A stretch of 64,000 nt of DNA from contig CAADGV010000040.1 in NCBI GenBank assembly GCA_900696645.1, positions 101,848 through 165,847 of the forward strand, written 5' to 3'. Of the stretch, positions 18,881 to 28,782 are shown piece after piece (the first letter of the stretch is position 1; each line of letters opens with the position of its first letter). The DNA is from an uncultured Chlorobiota bacterium. Its GTDB lineage: Bacteria; Bacteroidota; Ignavibacteria; UBA10030; UBA6906. Made by a program: the position numbers and the translations under genes. The notes under the pieces were generated by a model. It worked only from the letters and a program-made list of their open reading frames with translations. It was not told the DNA's origin and did no database searches.

Positions 18881-19477
18881 TCAACTCCGGACTGCAAAGA
18901 TGACGACGAGGATAAGTGTGACAATCCCAATCGCTTGCAACGTTCTTCGTTCCGATGCAAATCCCTCGCTGGCCGTTACGCGTTTCGGCGGAGGATTCGG
19001 CGCAACGTATGCGGTCAATCGCGGAAGGAATCTGCGCACGTGACTCTTGTAGTGAGCATAATCATCCCCGAATTGTTCCGCCAGATATTCTTCCTCCTTC
19101 GACACAATAAGTGTGTATTGAATGTAGAACCACACACACGCCGCAATGAGGAGCCACGGGAACAACGCCATCGACATCACGCCGACTCCGGCGTACAGCA
19201 ACATGTTGCCCACGTACAACGGATTGCGAACGCGGGCAAACGGCCCGTTCGTAATAAGATATGTTCCGCCGACGGTGCCTGTTGTGCGGGTTTCACTTCC
19301 GGCAATTGCAACACCCCAAAAACGGATCGCCTCGCCAACAACAACTACCGCAAATCCGGCAATCAGACTGACAAGCGTCGGTTGTGCAAAAACAACCATC
19401 ACAATCAAGAACGGAATCGGCGTGTAGCTCCGATACTTGAAGACAAGCTTTCTGAAATCGTCGTCTTGTGATGACAT
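18881..19477 (-). CDS. Isoprenylcysteine carboxyl methyltransferase-like membrane protein
   Basis: 198 residues from ATG 19477, which has GGAAAG just upstream; an in-frame TTG at 19489 abuts the previous stop. Four or more membrane helices. The SAM-binding signature of the ICMT/PEMT-type family is clear: TNGPFARVRNPLYVGNMLLYAG, followed by the C-terminal EEEYLAEQFGDDYAHYKSHVRRFLP motif. Bacterial members methylate lipids or unknown substrates; since bacteria lack prenylated CaaX proteins the name gives only the fold. A further C-terminal hydrophobic helix (IGIVTLILVVIFAV) is present. It lies directly upstream of lpxB, so an envelope lipid substrate is plausible. Confidence 0.85.
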   Translation of the reverse strand: MSSQDDDFRKLVFKYRSYTPIPFLIVMVVFAQPTLVSLIAGFAVVVVGEAIRFWGVAIAGSETRTTGTVGGTYLITNGPFARVRNPLYVGNMLLYAGVGVMSMALFPWLLIAACVWFYIQYTLIVSKEEEYLAEQFGDDYAHYKSHVRRFLPRLTAYVAPNPPPKRVTASEGFASERRTLQAIGIVTLILVVIFAVRS

Positions 19478-19489
19478 ATCTTTCCGCAA

Positions 19490-20209
19490 TTACTCGCAAC
19501 TGAATGCTTCTCTGCGTTTCATTTCCGCTTCGCGCCGCTTCTTCGGCCTTTTTCGCGAGAGAATATCTTCCATTCTTTCCACTACGTCATCAAATGAGCT
19601 GTAGAGAAAGTAGGAAATGTTCTTCTCCTGACAAAACTTCTGCAACTCGTCCTTTGCAAATACGACATCGGCATACTGTGCAGGGCATCTGTCCGAATAT
19701 CCCTCGCCGATATATACGATGATGTCCTCTTCCCCGGCATGCGTCAGCATGATGTTCCGCTTGCAGCAAGCGCATCGCGTACACTCGGCGTGATCAAACG
19801 GGAAACTGATATCAAGCCGTGCAATGCCGTTCTCCCGGACAGCCTCCAGCTTGTTTGCAAAGAATGAAACTCCGTCAATGCCGTTGTGCGACAGAATTTT
19901 CCGGATATAATAATCGAGTCCGTCACTCACAACGTGAAACGCGATTGCGCGTGCGCGGCAGAATTCCACAAAACTCTTGAAGCTATCATCAATCGGCTGG
20001 CTGAAAAGAAAATCTTCCGCTCTTCCTTCATCCAGCACCCCTATCGCGGCAACCTCCTGTCGAAAAAGTTCTTTCGCTGAGATTTTCTCTGCCTTGTATT
20101 CCGCGACATACCCGCTGCATCTCTCCCCGCCAAACTCTCTGAAGAATGCATTCCCGACATCCTGCCGGGTGATCGTCCCGTCAAAATCAACAAAGATCTT
20201 CAGCGCCAT
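19490..20209 (-). CDS. HAD-family phosphatase (MtnX-like, subclass IB)
   Basis: 239 residues. The HAD motif I is KIFVDFDGTITRQDVG with Asp 8 and Asp 10, motif II is FHVVSDGLDYYI with a Ser, and motif III/IV is VVYIGEGYSDRCPAQYADVVFAK. A cysteine cluster (HAECTRCACCKRN) near residue 145-155 resembles the one in MtnX, the 2-hydroxy-3-keto-5-methylthiopentenyl-1-phosphate phosphatase of methionine salvage, and in related phosphoserine-type enzymes. No other methionine salvage gene is nearby, so the substrate is open. A basic tail (SRKRPKKRREAEMKRREA) ends the protein. It starts 8 bases after the smc stop. Confidence 0.82.
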   Translation of the reverse strand: MALKIFVDFDGTITRQDVGNAFFREFGGERCSGYVAEYKAEKISAKELFRQEVAAIGVLDEGRAEDFLFSQPIDDSFKSFVEFCRARAIAFHVVSDGLDYYIRKILSHNGIDGVSFFANKLEAVRENGIARLDISFPFDHAECTRCACCKRNIMLTHAGEEDIIVYIGEGYSDRCPAQYADVVFAKDELQKFCQEKNISYFLYSSFDDVVERMEDILSRKRPKKRREAEMKRREAFSCE

Positions 20210-20217
20210 GGTGCCCG

Positions 20218-23200
20218 CTATCCCGACACCACAGCGGCAGATTGAACTTGCGAGCCTTGATTGAAACGAACTGTGACGAGCTTTGACACTCCCTCCTCTT
20301 CCATCGTAACGCCATACAGCGCGTTGGCCGCTTCCATCGTTCGTTTGTTGTGCGTAACGACAATGAACTGTGTATTGTCGGCAAATTTCCGGATGATGCG
20401 GGTAAACCTGTCGATGTTCGCATCATCCAGCGGTGCATCAACTTCATCAAGTATGCAGAACGGGCTGGGTTTCACGAGGTAAATGGCAAACAGTAAAGCG
20501 GTCGCCGTCAACGTTTTCTCTCCTCCGGAAAGGAGATGAATTGATGTCGGGCGTTTGCCTCGCGGCTTCGCAATAATATCAATGCCTGCTTCGAGGGGAT
20601 CAACATTCTCTTCAAGCTTCAGATCACATTCATCGCCGGAATCGAACAGGCTCTTGAACGTTTCGATGAAATTCTGACGAATCTTTTCGAACGTCTCCAG
20701 AAACTTTGCTTGTGCCGTTGCATTGATTTCTTCAATAGTTGCCAACAATGTCTTTTCGGCCTCGATCAAGTCGTCACGCTGTGTTGAAAGAAATTCAAAT
20801 CGCTGCTTCTCTTCCGTGTACTCTTCAAATGCTGCAAAGTTGATGTTGCCCAGCGATTTGATTTTGTCGCGGAAGCGCTGAATTTCATCACGCAGGGCGG
20901 CGAAATCCACGAACTCGTCTTCAGGATATTCCTTCAACTCAAGTTGAAGTTCGAATTCCGTGAATGCCCGCTCTTTCAAATGTTCGATCTTCGCCTTGAG
21001 GTCGGCAATCTTGAGTTCAAGATCGTGCACGGCCTGTATCGTATCGTCATGCGAGCGGCGTTCATCGCGTATCTTCAGTTGAATGCGATGCATTTCCTCG
21101 CGGAGGTGGAGATTCTCGCGTTCAACATCCGATTTTCGCGATTCCAGACCGGAGAGTTCAGCCATCAATCCCTCGAGCACGACCGCATCTTCCTGAACTG
21201 AAGAATTAATGTGTGAGATTTCATGCTGTGCAGCGGCGATATCCGTCTCCCTCTTCTCCAGCGTGAGGGCAATTGCGGCAATGCTTTCCCTGCTTCTTGT
21301 CAACTCATTTTCGGTATTCTGCAGCGTCCCCTCCAACTGCACAGCTTTGATTTCAAGTTCGTTTACCTCTTTGGATCGCCGCTCGAAATCCGTTTCGAGG
21401 GCTTCCCGTTCACTGGTTGCGGCGCCGACATTCTGTTCGACAGCCGTTTTCTCTTCCCGCAACTTGTCGAGTTCGGGAGCCTCACTCGCAATCACCGCAA
21501 GAAGCTCATCGGCTTCGTGCTTCAGCGCTTCGATTTCTTCCTTGTTCTTCTCCATCACATCCCGAGCACGCTTGCGCTCGAATTCAAGCTGGGCAATGCG
21601 CATCTCCACGGCATTCATTTCTTTCTCGATGTCTTTTACTGTTCCCGAGAAGGATTTCAGATCGATTGCGTCATGCTGGGCCGCGACACGTTCAGACATC
21701 TGTTTGATGGCGGCAAGTTTTGCATTCGTCATCTGTAATTCCTGCTGCAGCAATTCGATCTGGTTCTGCTTGCCGATCACGCCACCCTCGTCGAGCCGCT
21801 TGCCGCCGCCCCGGGTCAATCCGATGCCGGATGTTGATTCGCCCTCAAGAGTGACGCATCGGATGCCGCTGTATTTTGTGCTGATTGTCTTCGCAGTCGC
21901 GGCGTCCTCGACGATCAGGATCCGGTCGAGCAGGAGACGAAATAATGAATCGTACACAGGATCAAATCGGGCATGGTCAATGGCCCAACCGCACACACCC
22001 GGCTCGTCGGGCAATGAATGGCGACTTGTCAGGAGCGGAAGCCGATCAAGCGCAACAAACGTTGCTTTCCCTTTCTGTTCTTCCTTCAGCAACGAAACAC
22101 CCAGCTCAACTTCTTCCACCGAATCAACCACAATCAACCCTGCATGCTCGCCGAGTGCAGCCTCGATTGCAACTGCAAACCTATCCTCTGCATGTACGGA
22201 ATCAGCAACAGTCAACTGGCGGGCAGGCCGCTTCCATTTTTCCGTGGTAGAGAGAAAACGAACTCCCTCGGAAAATCCCTCCTTACTTTCGATCAATCCT
22301 TTCAGGAAATCAATGCGGGCCGCGATCCGGTTCGACTCGGCAACAACATCCATTTCCTCGCGCTGAAGCGCATCGAGCTTCTCTTCGAATTCCCTTTTGG
22401 TTCTTTCTGCTTCATAGTATTTGACTTCCGCTTCACTGAATTGCCTGCGAAGCTGCTTGTCTTGCGTCGTGTGTTCTTCCACTTCGGCTGCGAGCCGGAC
22501 GAGTTCGTCTTCGTACTCCCGGTTTTCCTCCTCCGCCCGCGCCATCCGGCCATTGAGGTTTTCCACGCGACCCTTCTGCTTATCCTGAGCGCGTTGTCGC
22601 TCGGATATTGATTGAACCAACTCAAGCGTCCGTTCGTTCAGGGATGCCAAGTCGGCTTCCTTTTCGTCGAGTCTCCGGCCGGCTTCGGATGCTTGCTGAC
22701 GGTGAAGCGTGAGATCCTCTTTCAATTGTTGTTGCTGCGCCGTCAGCTCAACAATGGATTGCTCGAGCGACACCACAAGCGATTCAAGGCGGGCCTTCTC
22801 GCCGCGCTGTTCTTCCCGTTCACGTTCGTACCGGAGTATGTTGTCGTGAAGCGCTTTCGAGCGTTCAGCGGCAACAAGGTTCTTCTGCTCGATGCGATTG
22901 ACCTTCTCCATGTGTTGGCTGACATCGCGCTGTGCTTCAATCAGACGCTTCTCGGCTTCGTTCATCGACTGGCGGAGTTCTTCGAGCCTTGTTTCTTCAC
23001 GGGAGAGATCAACGTCAATCTGTGCCCTGCTGGAAGTCATTTCAGCAAATCGAACCTGCAGCGGTTCGACGCGTCCGAGAAGCTGGGCATACTCGCGTTC
23101 CATCAAATCAATCTCAAATGCACGAAGCCTCGTTCTAAGCTCGTTGTATTGCTCGGCTTTCCGTGCCTGACGTTCGAGTGAGTTGACTGCTTTTTGAACT

Positions 23201-23790
23201 TCCAGCACAATGTCGTTCACGCGAACAAGATCGGCCTGAACGGCTTCAAGTTTGCGATAGGCGGCTTTTCGGCGGTGCTTGTACTTTGTGACACCCGCGG
23301 CTTCTTCAAACAGACGGCGGCGTTCCTCGGTTCTGTCGCTCAGAATCGTTTCCACCATCTTCAATTCAATTACCGAATACGCATCGGCACCCATTCCCGT
23401 ATCCATGAACAGGTCGAGAATATCCTTGAGCCTGCACGGAACTTTGTTCAACAGATACTCGCTCTCGCCCGAACGATACACACGCCGGCCCACAGTAACT
23501 TGCGTGTATTCAGAGGGAAGAATTCCCTTGTTGTTTTCGATAACAAGAGATGCCTCGGCCATGCCAAGCGGTTTACGGCTTTTCGTTCCGTTAAAAATCA
23601 CATCTTCCATCTTCTCGGACCGGAGGGCACTGTACCGCTGCTCACCCAACACCCACCGGATTGCATCAACGATATTTGTTTTACCGCAACCGTTCGGGCC
23701 GACAATTGCCGAAATGCCCGAATCGAACGAGAGATTCACCTTCTGCGCAAATGATTTGAAGCCGATTATTTCGAGCTTGGATAGGTACAT
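20218..23790 (-). CDS. smc: Chromosome segregation protein SMC
   Basis: 1190 residues, full length. SMC forms a ring-shaped ATPase that organises and segregates the chromosome. Walker A is GPNGCGKTNIVDAIRWVLGEQ (32-52). Two long coiled-coil arms (about 170-500 and 670-1020) flank the hinge, seen at about residues 510-670 with SGIGLTRGGGKRLDEGG. The C-terminal head holds the ABC signature HLLSGGEKTLTATALLFA and Walker B PFCILDEVDAPLDDANIDRF. ScpA and ScpB are not in the window. The gene abuts the GH2-like gene (start of smc at 23790, stop of the other at 23791). Confidence 0.97.
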   Translation of the reverse strand: MYLSKLEIIGFKSFAQKVNLSFDSGISAIVGPNGCGKTNIVDAIRWVLGEQRYSALRSEKMEDVIFNGTKSRKPLGMAEASLVIENNKGILPSEYTQVTVGRRVYRSGESEYLLNKVPCRLKDILDLFMDTGMGADAYSVIELKMVETILSDRTEERRRLFEEAAGVTKYKHRRKAAYRKLEAVQADLVRVNDIVLEVQKAVNSLERQARKAEQYNELRTRLRAFEIDLMEREYAQLLGRVEPLQVRFAEMTSSRAQIDVDLSREETRLEELRQSMNEAEKRLIEAQRDVSQHMEKVNRIEQKNLVAAERSKALHDNILRYEREREEQRGEKARLESLVVSLEQSIVELTAQQQQLKEDLTLHRQQASEAGRRLDEKEADLASLNERTLELVQSISERQRAQDKQKGRVENLNGRMARAEEENREYEDELVRLAAEVEEHTTQDKQLRRQFSEAEVKYYEAERTKREFEEKLDALQREEMDVVAESNRIAARIDFLKGLIESKEGFSEGVRFLSTTEKWKRPARQLTVADSVHAEDRFAVAIEAALGEHAGLIVVDSVEEVELGVSLLKEEQKGKATFVALDRLPLLTSRHSLPDEPGVCGWAIDHARFDPVYDSLFRLLLDRILIVEDAATAKTISTKYSGIRCVTLEGESTSGIGLTRGGGKRLDEGGVIGKQNQIELLQQELQMTNAKLAAIKQMSERVAAQHDAIDLKSFSGTVKDIEKEMNAVEMRIAQLEFERKRARDVMEKNKEEIEALKHEADELLAVIASEAPELDKLREEKTAVEQNVGAATSEREALETDFERRSKEVNELEIKAVQLEGTLQNTENELTRSRESIAAIALTLEKRETDIAAAQHEISHINSSVQEDAVVLEGLMAELSGLESRKSDVERENLHLREEMHRIQLKIRDERRSHDDTIQAVHDLELKIADLKAKIEHLKERAFTEFELQLELKEYPEDEFVDFAALRDEIQRFRDKIKSLGNINFAAFEEYTEEKQRFEFLSTQRDDLIEAEKTLLATIEEINATAQAKFLETFEKIRQNFIETFKSLFDSGDECDLKLEENVDPLEAGIDIIAKPRGKRPTSIHLLSGGEKTLTATALLFAIYLVKPSPFCILDEVDAPLDDANIDRFTRIIRKFADNTQFIVVTHNKRTMEAANALYGVTMEEEGVSKLVTVRFNQGSQVQSAAVVSG

Positions 23791-26403
23791 TTAGCGCTGC
23801 TTGCTTGCCACACTGTTGTACAAGTATTTTGCGTACGCAGACGCTGATTCGGTGCGATCGAAATAGAAGTACAAACCGGCACCCAGCACGGCAACCATCA
23901 AGAGCGCGGCGATGTACATCTTGAGAGGGTAGACATCAAGGATGATCGAGATGCCCTTCAGAAAGCGCAGCGCAACCCAGAACATCAGCAACACCGCCAA
24001 TAGAATGGACGGCAGCACGTACACCGGGCTATCCATCAATCTGAACAAAATCATGCCGAACGGAACGAGAATGAGCAACGGCGGCGTTGACCACATGGTG
24101 ACCGCATACGCATGATACGGGTAGATGCGAGCCTTGAACAGGGGGGCCACCATCCACAGAAGCATACTGATAACGAGAAGATGCAGAAAGAATACGCCGG
24201 TAAACACAACAATGAACTTGTTCGGCTGCCGGACCAACTCGATTACCTCGTGCTTCACTCTATCCGAAATAAGGATGAATGACAACAGATTATCCAACAC
24301 CAGACTGTGGCGGAAATAGAACAACAGACTCGACAGAACAATCGCCGTACCCGCGGACACAACAAGCCCGAGAAGCGTACTGTGCAAAACGGTTACAATG
24401 CGCTGGTCGCGGATATCGGAGAAGAAATTATACGAGTTCACTATTGAGCGGTTGAGCGACTCGCGAAAACGGCGGCTGGAGTTGTACCAATATGCCGTTC
24501 CGACAAGAATGACAAGTCCGGCCAGTACATAAACAATAGGAGATGACGAAGGATTATGGCCAATCGGCAGGGCGGAAAATTTCTCGTTATTAAACGCTGC
24601 ACGCACAGCCTCGTATGCGAGCCGCTTGTCTCTCGCGTGATTCACCACCCCCAGTGTGTGCATCCACGGATCGCCGGAATTCACGGTAAGCGCCGGCCGA
24701 TCGCCTTTCCAATCATTGAACGACAAAATGAACGTTCCGGCAACATCGGACTTAAACACGGCATCGATGTGCTGGAACATGTAACGTGCCTGCGCCTCGT
24801 ATGAGAGGGGATCGCTGTAACCGTTACTGTTCTTCGGCTGAACTTCACTTCCCATCGTAACAATAACAGGCTTTTCGGGATTTGCCTCCCGAAGACTGTC
24901 CAATTCGCTTCGAAACTCCTTTGCGTCACGCGTCATGACGGCAGGCATGATAATATCAACGAGATCGCTGCCCGCGTCGGGGAAATTCTTGCGGGTTCCA
25001 TAATACACGGGTCTTGCATCAAGGCGGCGGGCGAGATTTCCCAACTGCTCGATGAATTTTCGGGCAACCGGTGAAGGCGACTCGAAATCATCGCCCAAGC
25101 CCCATGCCACCACTGAAGGGTGATTTCTATCGCGTACAATCATTTCGCGCATAGCGTTACTTGCCAACTCGATGTAGTAGTCGCCGGAGAGGATCGCCGC
25201 CGGAACATTTCTGACCGGAAGCTCGACAAATGCAAACAGACCGTACCGATCGCACAGGTTCAGCATATACGGATGAGGAGGATGAAACGCGAAGCGAATT
25301 GCATTCGCGCCAGCACTTCGGATCAACGCTACATCCTTCTCCATTTCCTCACGAGTCATTGCGCTACTGTAGGAGGGATGATCCTCGACCCAAACAAACC
25401 CCTTGAGATCCTGCTTCTTTCCGTTGAGGAATAGCCTTCCGTTCAACAGCTCAATCTTCCGTATGCCGATATGCATATAGTATTCATCCAATTTCACTCC
25501 GGTTTTTGCTTCGGCAAGATACGTTTTGAGAAGATAGCGGTCGGGGGTTTGCGGGCTCCAGGGCCGGGGATTGGCAACAGTGAATTCCACAGTAGCCGGG
25601 TTCCAATCCTTACCCAGCCGCGTTACGGGAATCGACGGGCTCGTTGCTACCAATGTGTTCGACTGTCTGTCATGCAACTCGGCAAAAAGTTGCAACTGCG
25701 GCAGCAATGTATCTGCTGCACCGCGGCCCTCGCTTTCGAAGGTTGTGACGACTCTTATCCGGACAGACGAGAAATCACTCTTTGGTTCCGAGGAAGCAGA
25801 AACATCCGAAATGAACACTTTCGGGGTTCCGAGAATGTACACGTCGCGCAGAATGCCACCGTAATTCCGCCAACCCCATACCTGTGAGCGAAGCGGCAAT
25901 GTTTTAGTGGCATCCAGCGTGTTGTTCGTCGTGATCCTGATAATATTCTCGGCGCCGATTTGCAGAGTTGAGGATGGAATTGGCGCCATAAAACTTGTGT
26001 ATCCGCCTATATGATTTACAATGAAATCCCTGTTGATGGATACCGCGGTATTGTAGTTCGATCCCAGCATAACGAGATGGAACTGGTACTTGTCCAGATC
26101 CTCCTCCTTCAGTTCAACCTTCCTCTCGAACACCACTTCGCCCGCAAAGTCGTACGCTGATGGAATTCTGACACTCCCTTGGGGCCCATTTGTTACGCTG
26201 TACGACCACAAACCCGACAGGTCAATCTTCATTCTGGTCGGCGTGTCCAACAAATAGCCCGTCTCGAGGCCACTTGCCATAACAGAGCCGTTTTCAAGGA
26301 ATCGATACTGGGAGAATGTTACGTTAGGCTGAAGGAACTGGATAAGAAGGCCAAAACAAGCAGCGGCGAGAATCTTACGCAATTTCGGGGCGTGCAAAAA
26401 CAA
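23791..26403 (-). CDS. Degenerate GH2-type protein fused to a C-terminal multi-pass membrane domain
   Basis: 870 residues. A signal peptide (about 1-31) is followed by a GH2 jelly-roll sugar-binding domain (about 60-195), an Ig-like domain (about 200-310) and a TIM barrel (about 315-610) with GFVWVEDHPSYSSAMTREEMEKDVALIRSAGANAIR-type sequence. The two GH2 catalytic glutamates are missing: the usual W-x-x-G-N-E reads WGLGDDF (434-440), and K-P-x-x-x-T-E reads KPVIVTM (511-517). From residue 622 seven or so hydrophobic helices follow, resembling the Yip1-type domain. The protein is thus likely an inner-membrane-anchored, non-catalytic carbohydrate-binding protein. The start is a TTG without a clear ribosome site, so the exact N-terminus is uncertain. 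Next to smc, with no sugar genes around. Confidence 0.75.
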   Translation of the reverse strand: MFLHAPKLRKILAAACFGLLIQFLQPNVTFSQYRFLENGSVMASGLETGYLLDTPTRMKIDLSGLWSYSVTNGPQGSVRIPSAYDFAGEVVFERKVELKEEDLDKYQFHLVMLGSNYNTAVSINRDFIVNHIGGYTSFMAPIPSSTLQIGAENIIRITTNNTLDATKTLPLRSQVWGWRNYGGILRDVYILGTPKVFISDVSASSEPKSDFSSVRIRVVTTFESEGRGAADTLLPQLQLFAELHDRQSNTLVATSPSIPVTRLGKDWNPATVEFTVANPRPWSPQTPDRYLLKTYLAEAKTGVKLDEYYMHIGIRKIELLNGRLFLNGKKQDLKGFVWVEDHPSYSSAMTREEMEKDVALIRSAGANAIRFAFHPPHPYMLNLCDRYGLFAFVELPVRNVPAAILSGDYYIELASNAMREMIVRDRNHPSVVAWGLGDDFESPSPVARKFIEQLGNLARRLDARPVYYGTRKNFPDAGSDLVDIIMPAVMTRDAKEFRSELDSLREANPEKPVIVTMGSEVQPKNSNGYSDPLSYEAQARYMFQHIDAVFKSDVAGTFILSFNDWKGDRPALTVNSGDPWMHTLGVVNHARDKRLAYEAVRAAFNNEKFSALPIGHNPSSSPIVYVLAGLVILVGTAYWYNSSRRFRESLNRSIVNSYNFFSDIRDQRIVTVLHSTLLGLVVSAGTAIVLSSLLFYFRHSLVLDNLLSFILISDRVKHEVIELVRQPNKFIVVFTGVFFLHLLVISMLLWMVAPLFKARIYPYHAYAVTMWSTPPLLILVPFGMILFRLMDSPVYVLPSILLAVLLMFWVALRFLKGISIILDVYPLKMYIAALLMVAVLGAGLYFYFDRTESASAYAKYLYNSVASKQR

Positions 26404-26485
26404 TTAGTATGACCGAAGACAGTAATTTGGCTGAATTTGACAAAATATAATCAATAACGCATGGGAAAGCAATGAAAAACAAGGC

Positions 26486-27250
26486 TCAGCGGGCAGGGGC
26501 TGAACCAATTATTGAAGAGAACGAGTCGGCTTTGAGACACGCCCCCCCCACCAAGGCCCCGTCTATGTCATCCTGTGCCAGCAATTCAGCCGCATTGTCA
26601 GGCTTCACACTTCCACCGTACTGAATAACAAGCCCTTCAGCAACATTCCATGAGTAAAGTTGCCCGACAAGTTTGCGGATGTGCATATGAACCTGCTGCG
26701 CCTGCAGCGGGGTTGCCGTCTTCCCCGTGCCAATCGCCCATACAGGCTCGTAGGCGATTATCACTTTCTTCATATCATCCGACGAAATACCGGAAAGCAC
26801 TCCCTTGATTTGGGCCGAAACAATCTGTTCCGTCACCCCGGCCTCGCGTTCCTCCAACTTCTCGCCAACACAGATGATTGGCTTCAGCCCGTTTGCCAAA
26901 CCTTTTTTGGCCTTCAGGTTGATAAGCTCATTCGTTTCGCCAAAATACTGCCGGCGTTCGGAATGGCCGAGGATGACATATTCACATCCGGCTGACTTCA
27001 ACATCTTCCACGACACCTCGCCGGTGTACGCCCCCTCGTCATGCTCGCTCATGTTCTGTGCACCAAGCTTGATGCTTGAATCCTTCAGAAGGCTTGAAGC
27101 AATTGCCAGCGATGTGAAAGGCGGACAGACAATAACATCGACATTCGGTTTGAGATTTGAGGTGAGAGGTTTGAGTCCGTTGATCAGTTCAATAGATTCC
27201 TCAATGGTTTTGTACATTTTCCAGTTTCCGGCAATAACTGTTCTTCGCAT
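26486..27250 (-). CDS. tpiA: Triosephosphate isomerase
   Basis: 254 residues. Interconverts dihydroxyacetone phosphate and glyceraldehyde-3-phosphate. All active-site parts are present: AGNWKMYK (7-14, Asn and Lys), VILGHSERRQYFGE with catalytic His near residue 98, AYEPVWAIGTGKTATPLQAQ with catalytic Glu near residue 169, and the phosphate loop QYGGSVKPDNAAEL plus ALVGGACL. An 82-base gap separates it from the GH2-like gene. It follows gatB on the same strand. Confidence 0.97.
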   Translation of the reverse strand: MRRTVIAGNWKMYKTIEESIELINGLKPLTSNLKPNVDVIVCPPFTSLAIASSLLKDSSIKLGAQNMSEHDEGAYTGEVSWKMLKSAGCEYVILGHSERRQYFGETNELINLKAKKGLANGLKPIICVGEKLEEREAGVTEQIVSAQIKGVLSGISSDDMKKVIIAYEPVWAIGTGKTATPLQAQQVHMHIRKLVGQLYSWNVAEGLVIQYGGSVKPDNAAELLAQDDIDGALVGGACLKADSFSSIIGSAPAR

Positions 27251-27280
27251 ATGAGTTCTCGTTTTGATGAATGGTAGAAT

Positions 27281-28759
27281 TTATGAGATGTGCTTGGCGT
27301 TGAGTTTTTCTCTCAGAATCTCGTTCACCAGTTTCGGATTTCCTTTGCCCCGTAGTTTCTTCATTGTCTCGCCGACAAACCATCCGAAGACTTTTTCGTT
27401 TCCGCTCAAGAAGGTCTCCACTTGAGATTGATTGGCGGAAAGAACTTCGACGACCGCCTGCTCAATTGCAGATGTGTCAGATACTTGAACCCAGCCTTTC
27501 TTCCCGACAATCGCTTTTGCTTCATCGGAATCCGTCAGCATTTCCTCAAATACTTGCTTGGCAATCGTTCCGCTGATCATTCCTGATTGAATGAGACTAA
27601 TCATCCCCGCAAGCCGGCTTGGTTGGATCGCAAAGTTCCTTATCGAAATCCTCTTTTCGCCGACAACGCGGAGAACCTCCGTCATAACCCAATTGCTGAC
27701 CACCTTTGCGTTCTCGTTCCGCTGCTTGCCGTTGAGATGAGACAAGGCAGCAGTAGCAGATTCAAAATAGTCGGCGATTTCCTTTTCCGCCGTCAACACA
27801 TCCGCATCATAGCGGGGCAAGCCGAGTGATTCAAGATAACGGCTTCGGCGGTGCGACGGCAATTCGGGCAACTGAGCGCGGACTGTATTCTTCCAACCCT
27901 CGTCAACACATACCGGCACCAAATCAGGATCGGGAAAGTAGCGGTAGTCGTGAGCCTCTTCCTTGCTTCGCATCGAGTGCGTGGTGTTTGCGTCGGCATC
28001 CCACAGCAGTGTCTCCTGCTCTACCTCTTTGCCGTCCGCAAGCAGGGCTATCTGCCGGTTGATTTCGAATTCCAACGCCCTCTCGACATTGCGCAGCGAG
28101 TTCATGTTCTTCACTTCAGTCTTCGTACCGAATTCGCTTACTCCCTTCTTCCGAACTGAGACATTTGCGTCGCAGCGCAAACTTCCCTCTTCCATATTTC
28201 CATCACAAATTTCGAGATAGGTCACAAGTTGCCGGATTTTCCAGAGGTACAAGTATGCTTCACGCGGTGAACGGATATCCGGCTCGCTCACGATTTCTAT
28301 CAAGGGAACGCCGCAACGGTTCAGATCGACGAGGGTTCCGCTTCCCGCATCGTGAATCAATTTGCCTGCATCTTCTTCCATATGAATGCGGGTGATGCCG
28401 ATGTTCTTCCGGCTTCCATCCTCTGCTTCGATTTCGATTGAGCCGTTCGAGCACATTGGTTCTTCATATTGCGAAATCTGATATCCTTTGGGAAGGTCGG
28501 GATAGAAGTAGTTCTTGCGGGCGAATATCGAGCTTCCTGTGATCGTAGAATTTGTTGCCATTCCCATCCGAAGGATGAACTCGACAAGATTTCTATTGAG
28601 AACAGGAAGGGTTCCGGGCATGCCGAGACATACCGGACAGACGTTGGTATTCGGCGCATTGCCGAATGTCGTCGGGCAACCGCAGAATGCCTTCGACTGC
28701 GTCAGCAGTTGTGCATGAACTTCCAGCCCGATAACGGCTTCATACGCCTGTGCATCCAT
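27281..28759 (-). CDS. gatB: Aspartyl/glutamyl-tRNA(Asn/Gln) amidotransferase subunit B
   Basis: 492 residues from ATG 28759 (an in-frame TTG lies two codons earlier). GatB selects misacylated Glu-tRNA(Gln) or Asp-tRNA(Asn) and activates it for amidation with GatA and GatC, which are not in the window. The opening [23 protein letters not shown] and the zinc-site cysteines ([19 protein letters not shown]) are present, then [31 protein letters not shown], and the C-terminal YqeY-like tail domain (about 340-492, ending [25 protein letters not shown]) that binds tRNA. Confidence 0.97.
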   Translation of the reverse strand: MDAQAYEAVIGLEVHAQLLTQSKAFCGCPTTFGNAPNTNVCPVCLGMPGTLPVLNRNLVEFILRMGMATNSTITGSSIFARKNYFYPDLPKGYQISQYEEPMCSNGSIEIEAEDGSRKNIGITRIHMEEDAGKLIHDAGSGTLVDLNRCGVPLIEIVSEPDIRSPREAYLYLWKIRQLVTYLEICDGNMEEGSLRCDANVSVRKKGVSEFGTKTEVKNMNSLRNVERALEFEINRQIALLADGKEVEQETLLWDADANTTHSMRSKEEAHDYRYFPDPDLVPVCVDEGWKNTVRAQLPELPSHRRSRYLESLGLPRYDADVLTAEKEIADYFESATAALSHLNGKQRNENAKVVSNWVMTEVLRVVGEKRISIRNFAIQPSRLAGMISLIQSGMISGTIAKQVFEEMLTDSDEAKAIVGKKGWVQVSDTSAIEQAVVEVLSANQSQVETFLSGNEKVFGWFVGETMKKLRGKGNPKLVNEILREKLNAKHIS

Positions 28760-28782
28760 AAGCAAACAGGTTGGAATGTTCT

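Noticed and set aside
21209-22366. 385-codon plus-strand frame
   Set aside because: Ser/Cys-rich antisense shadow of the smc coiled coil.
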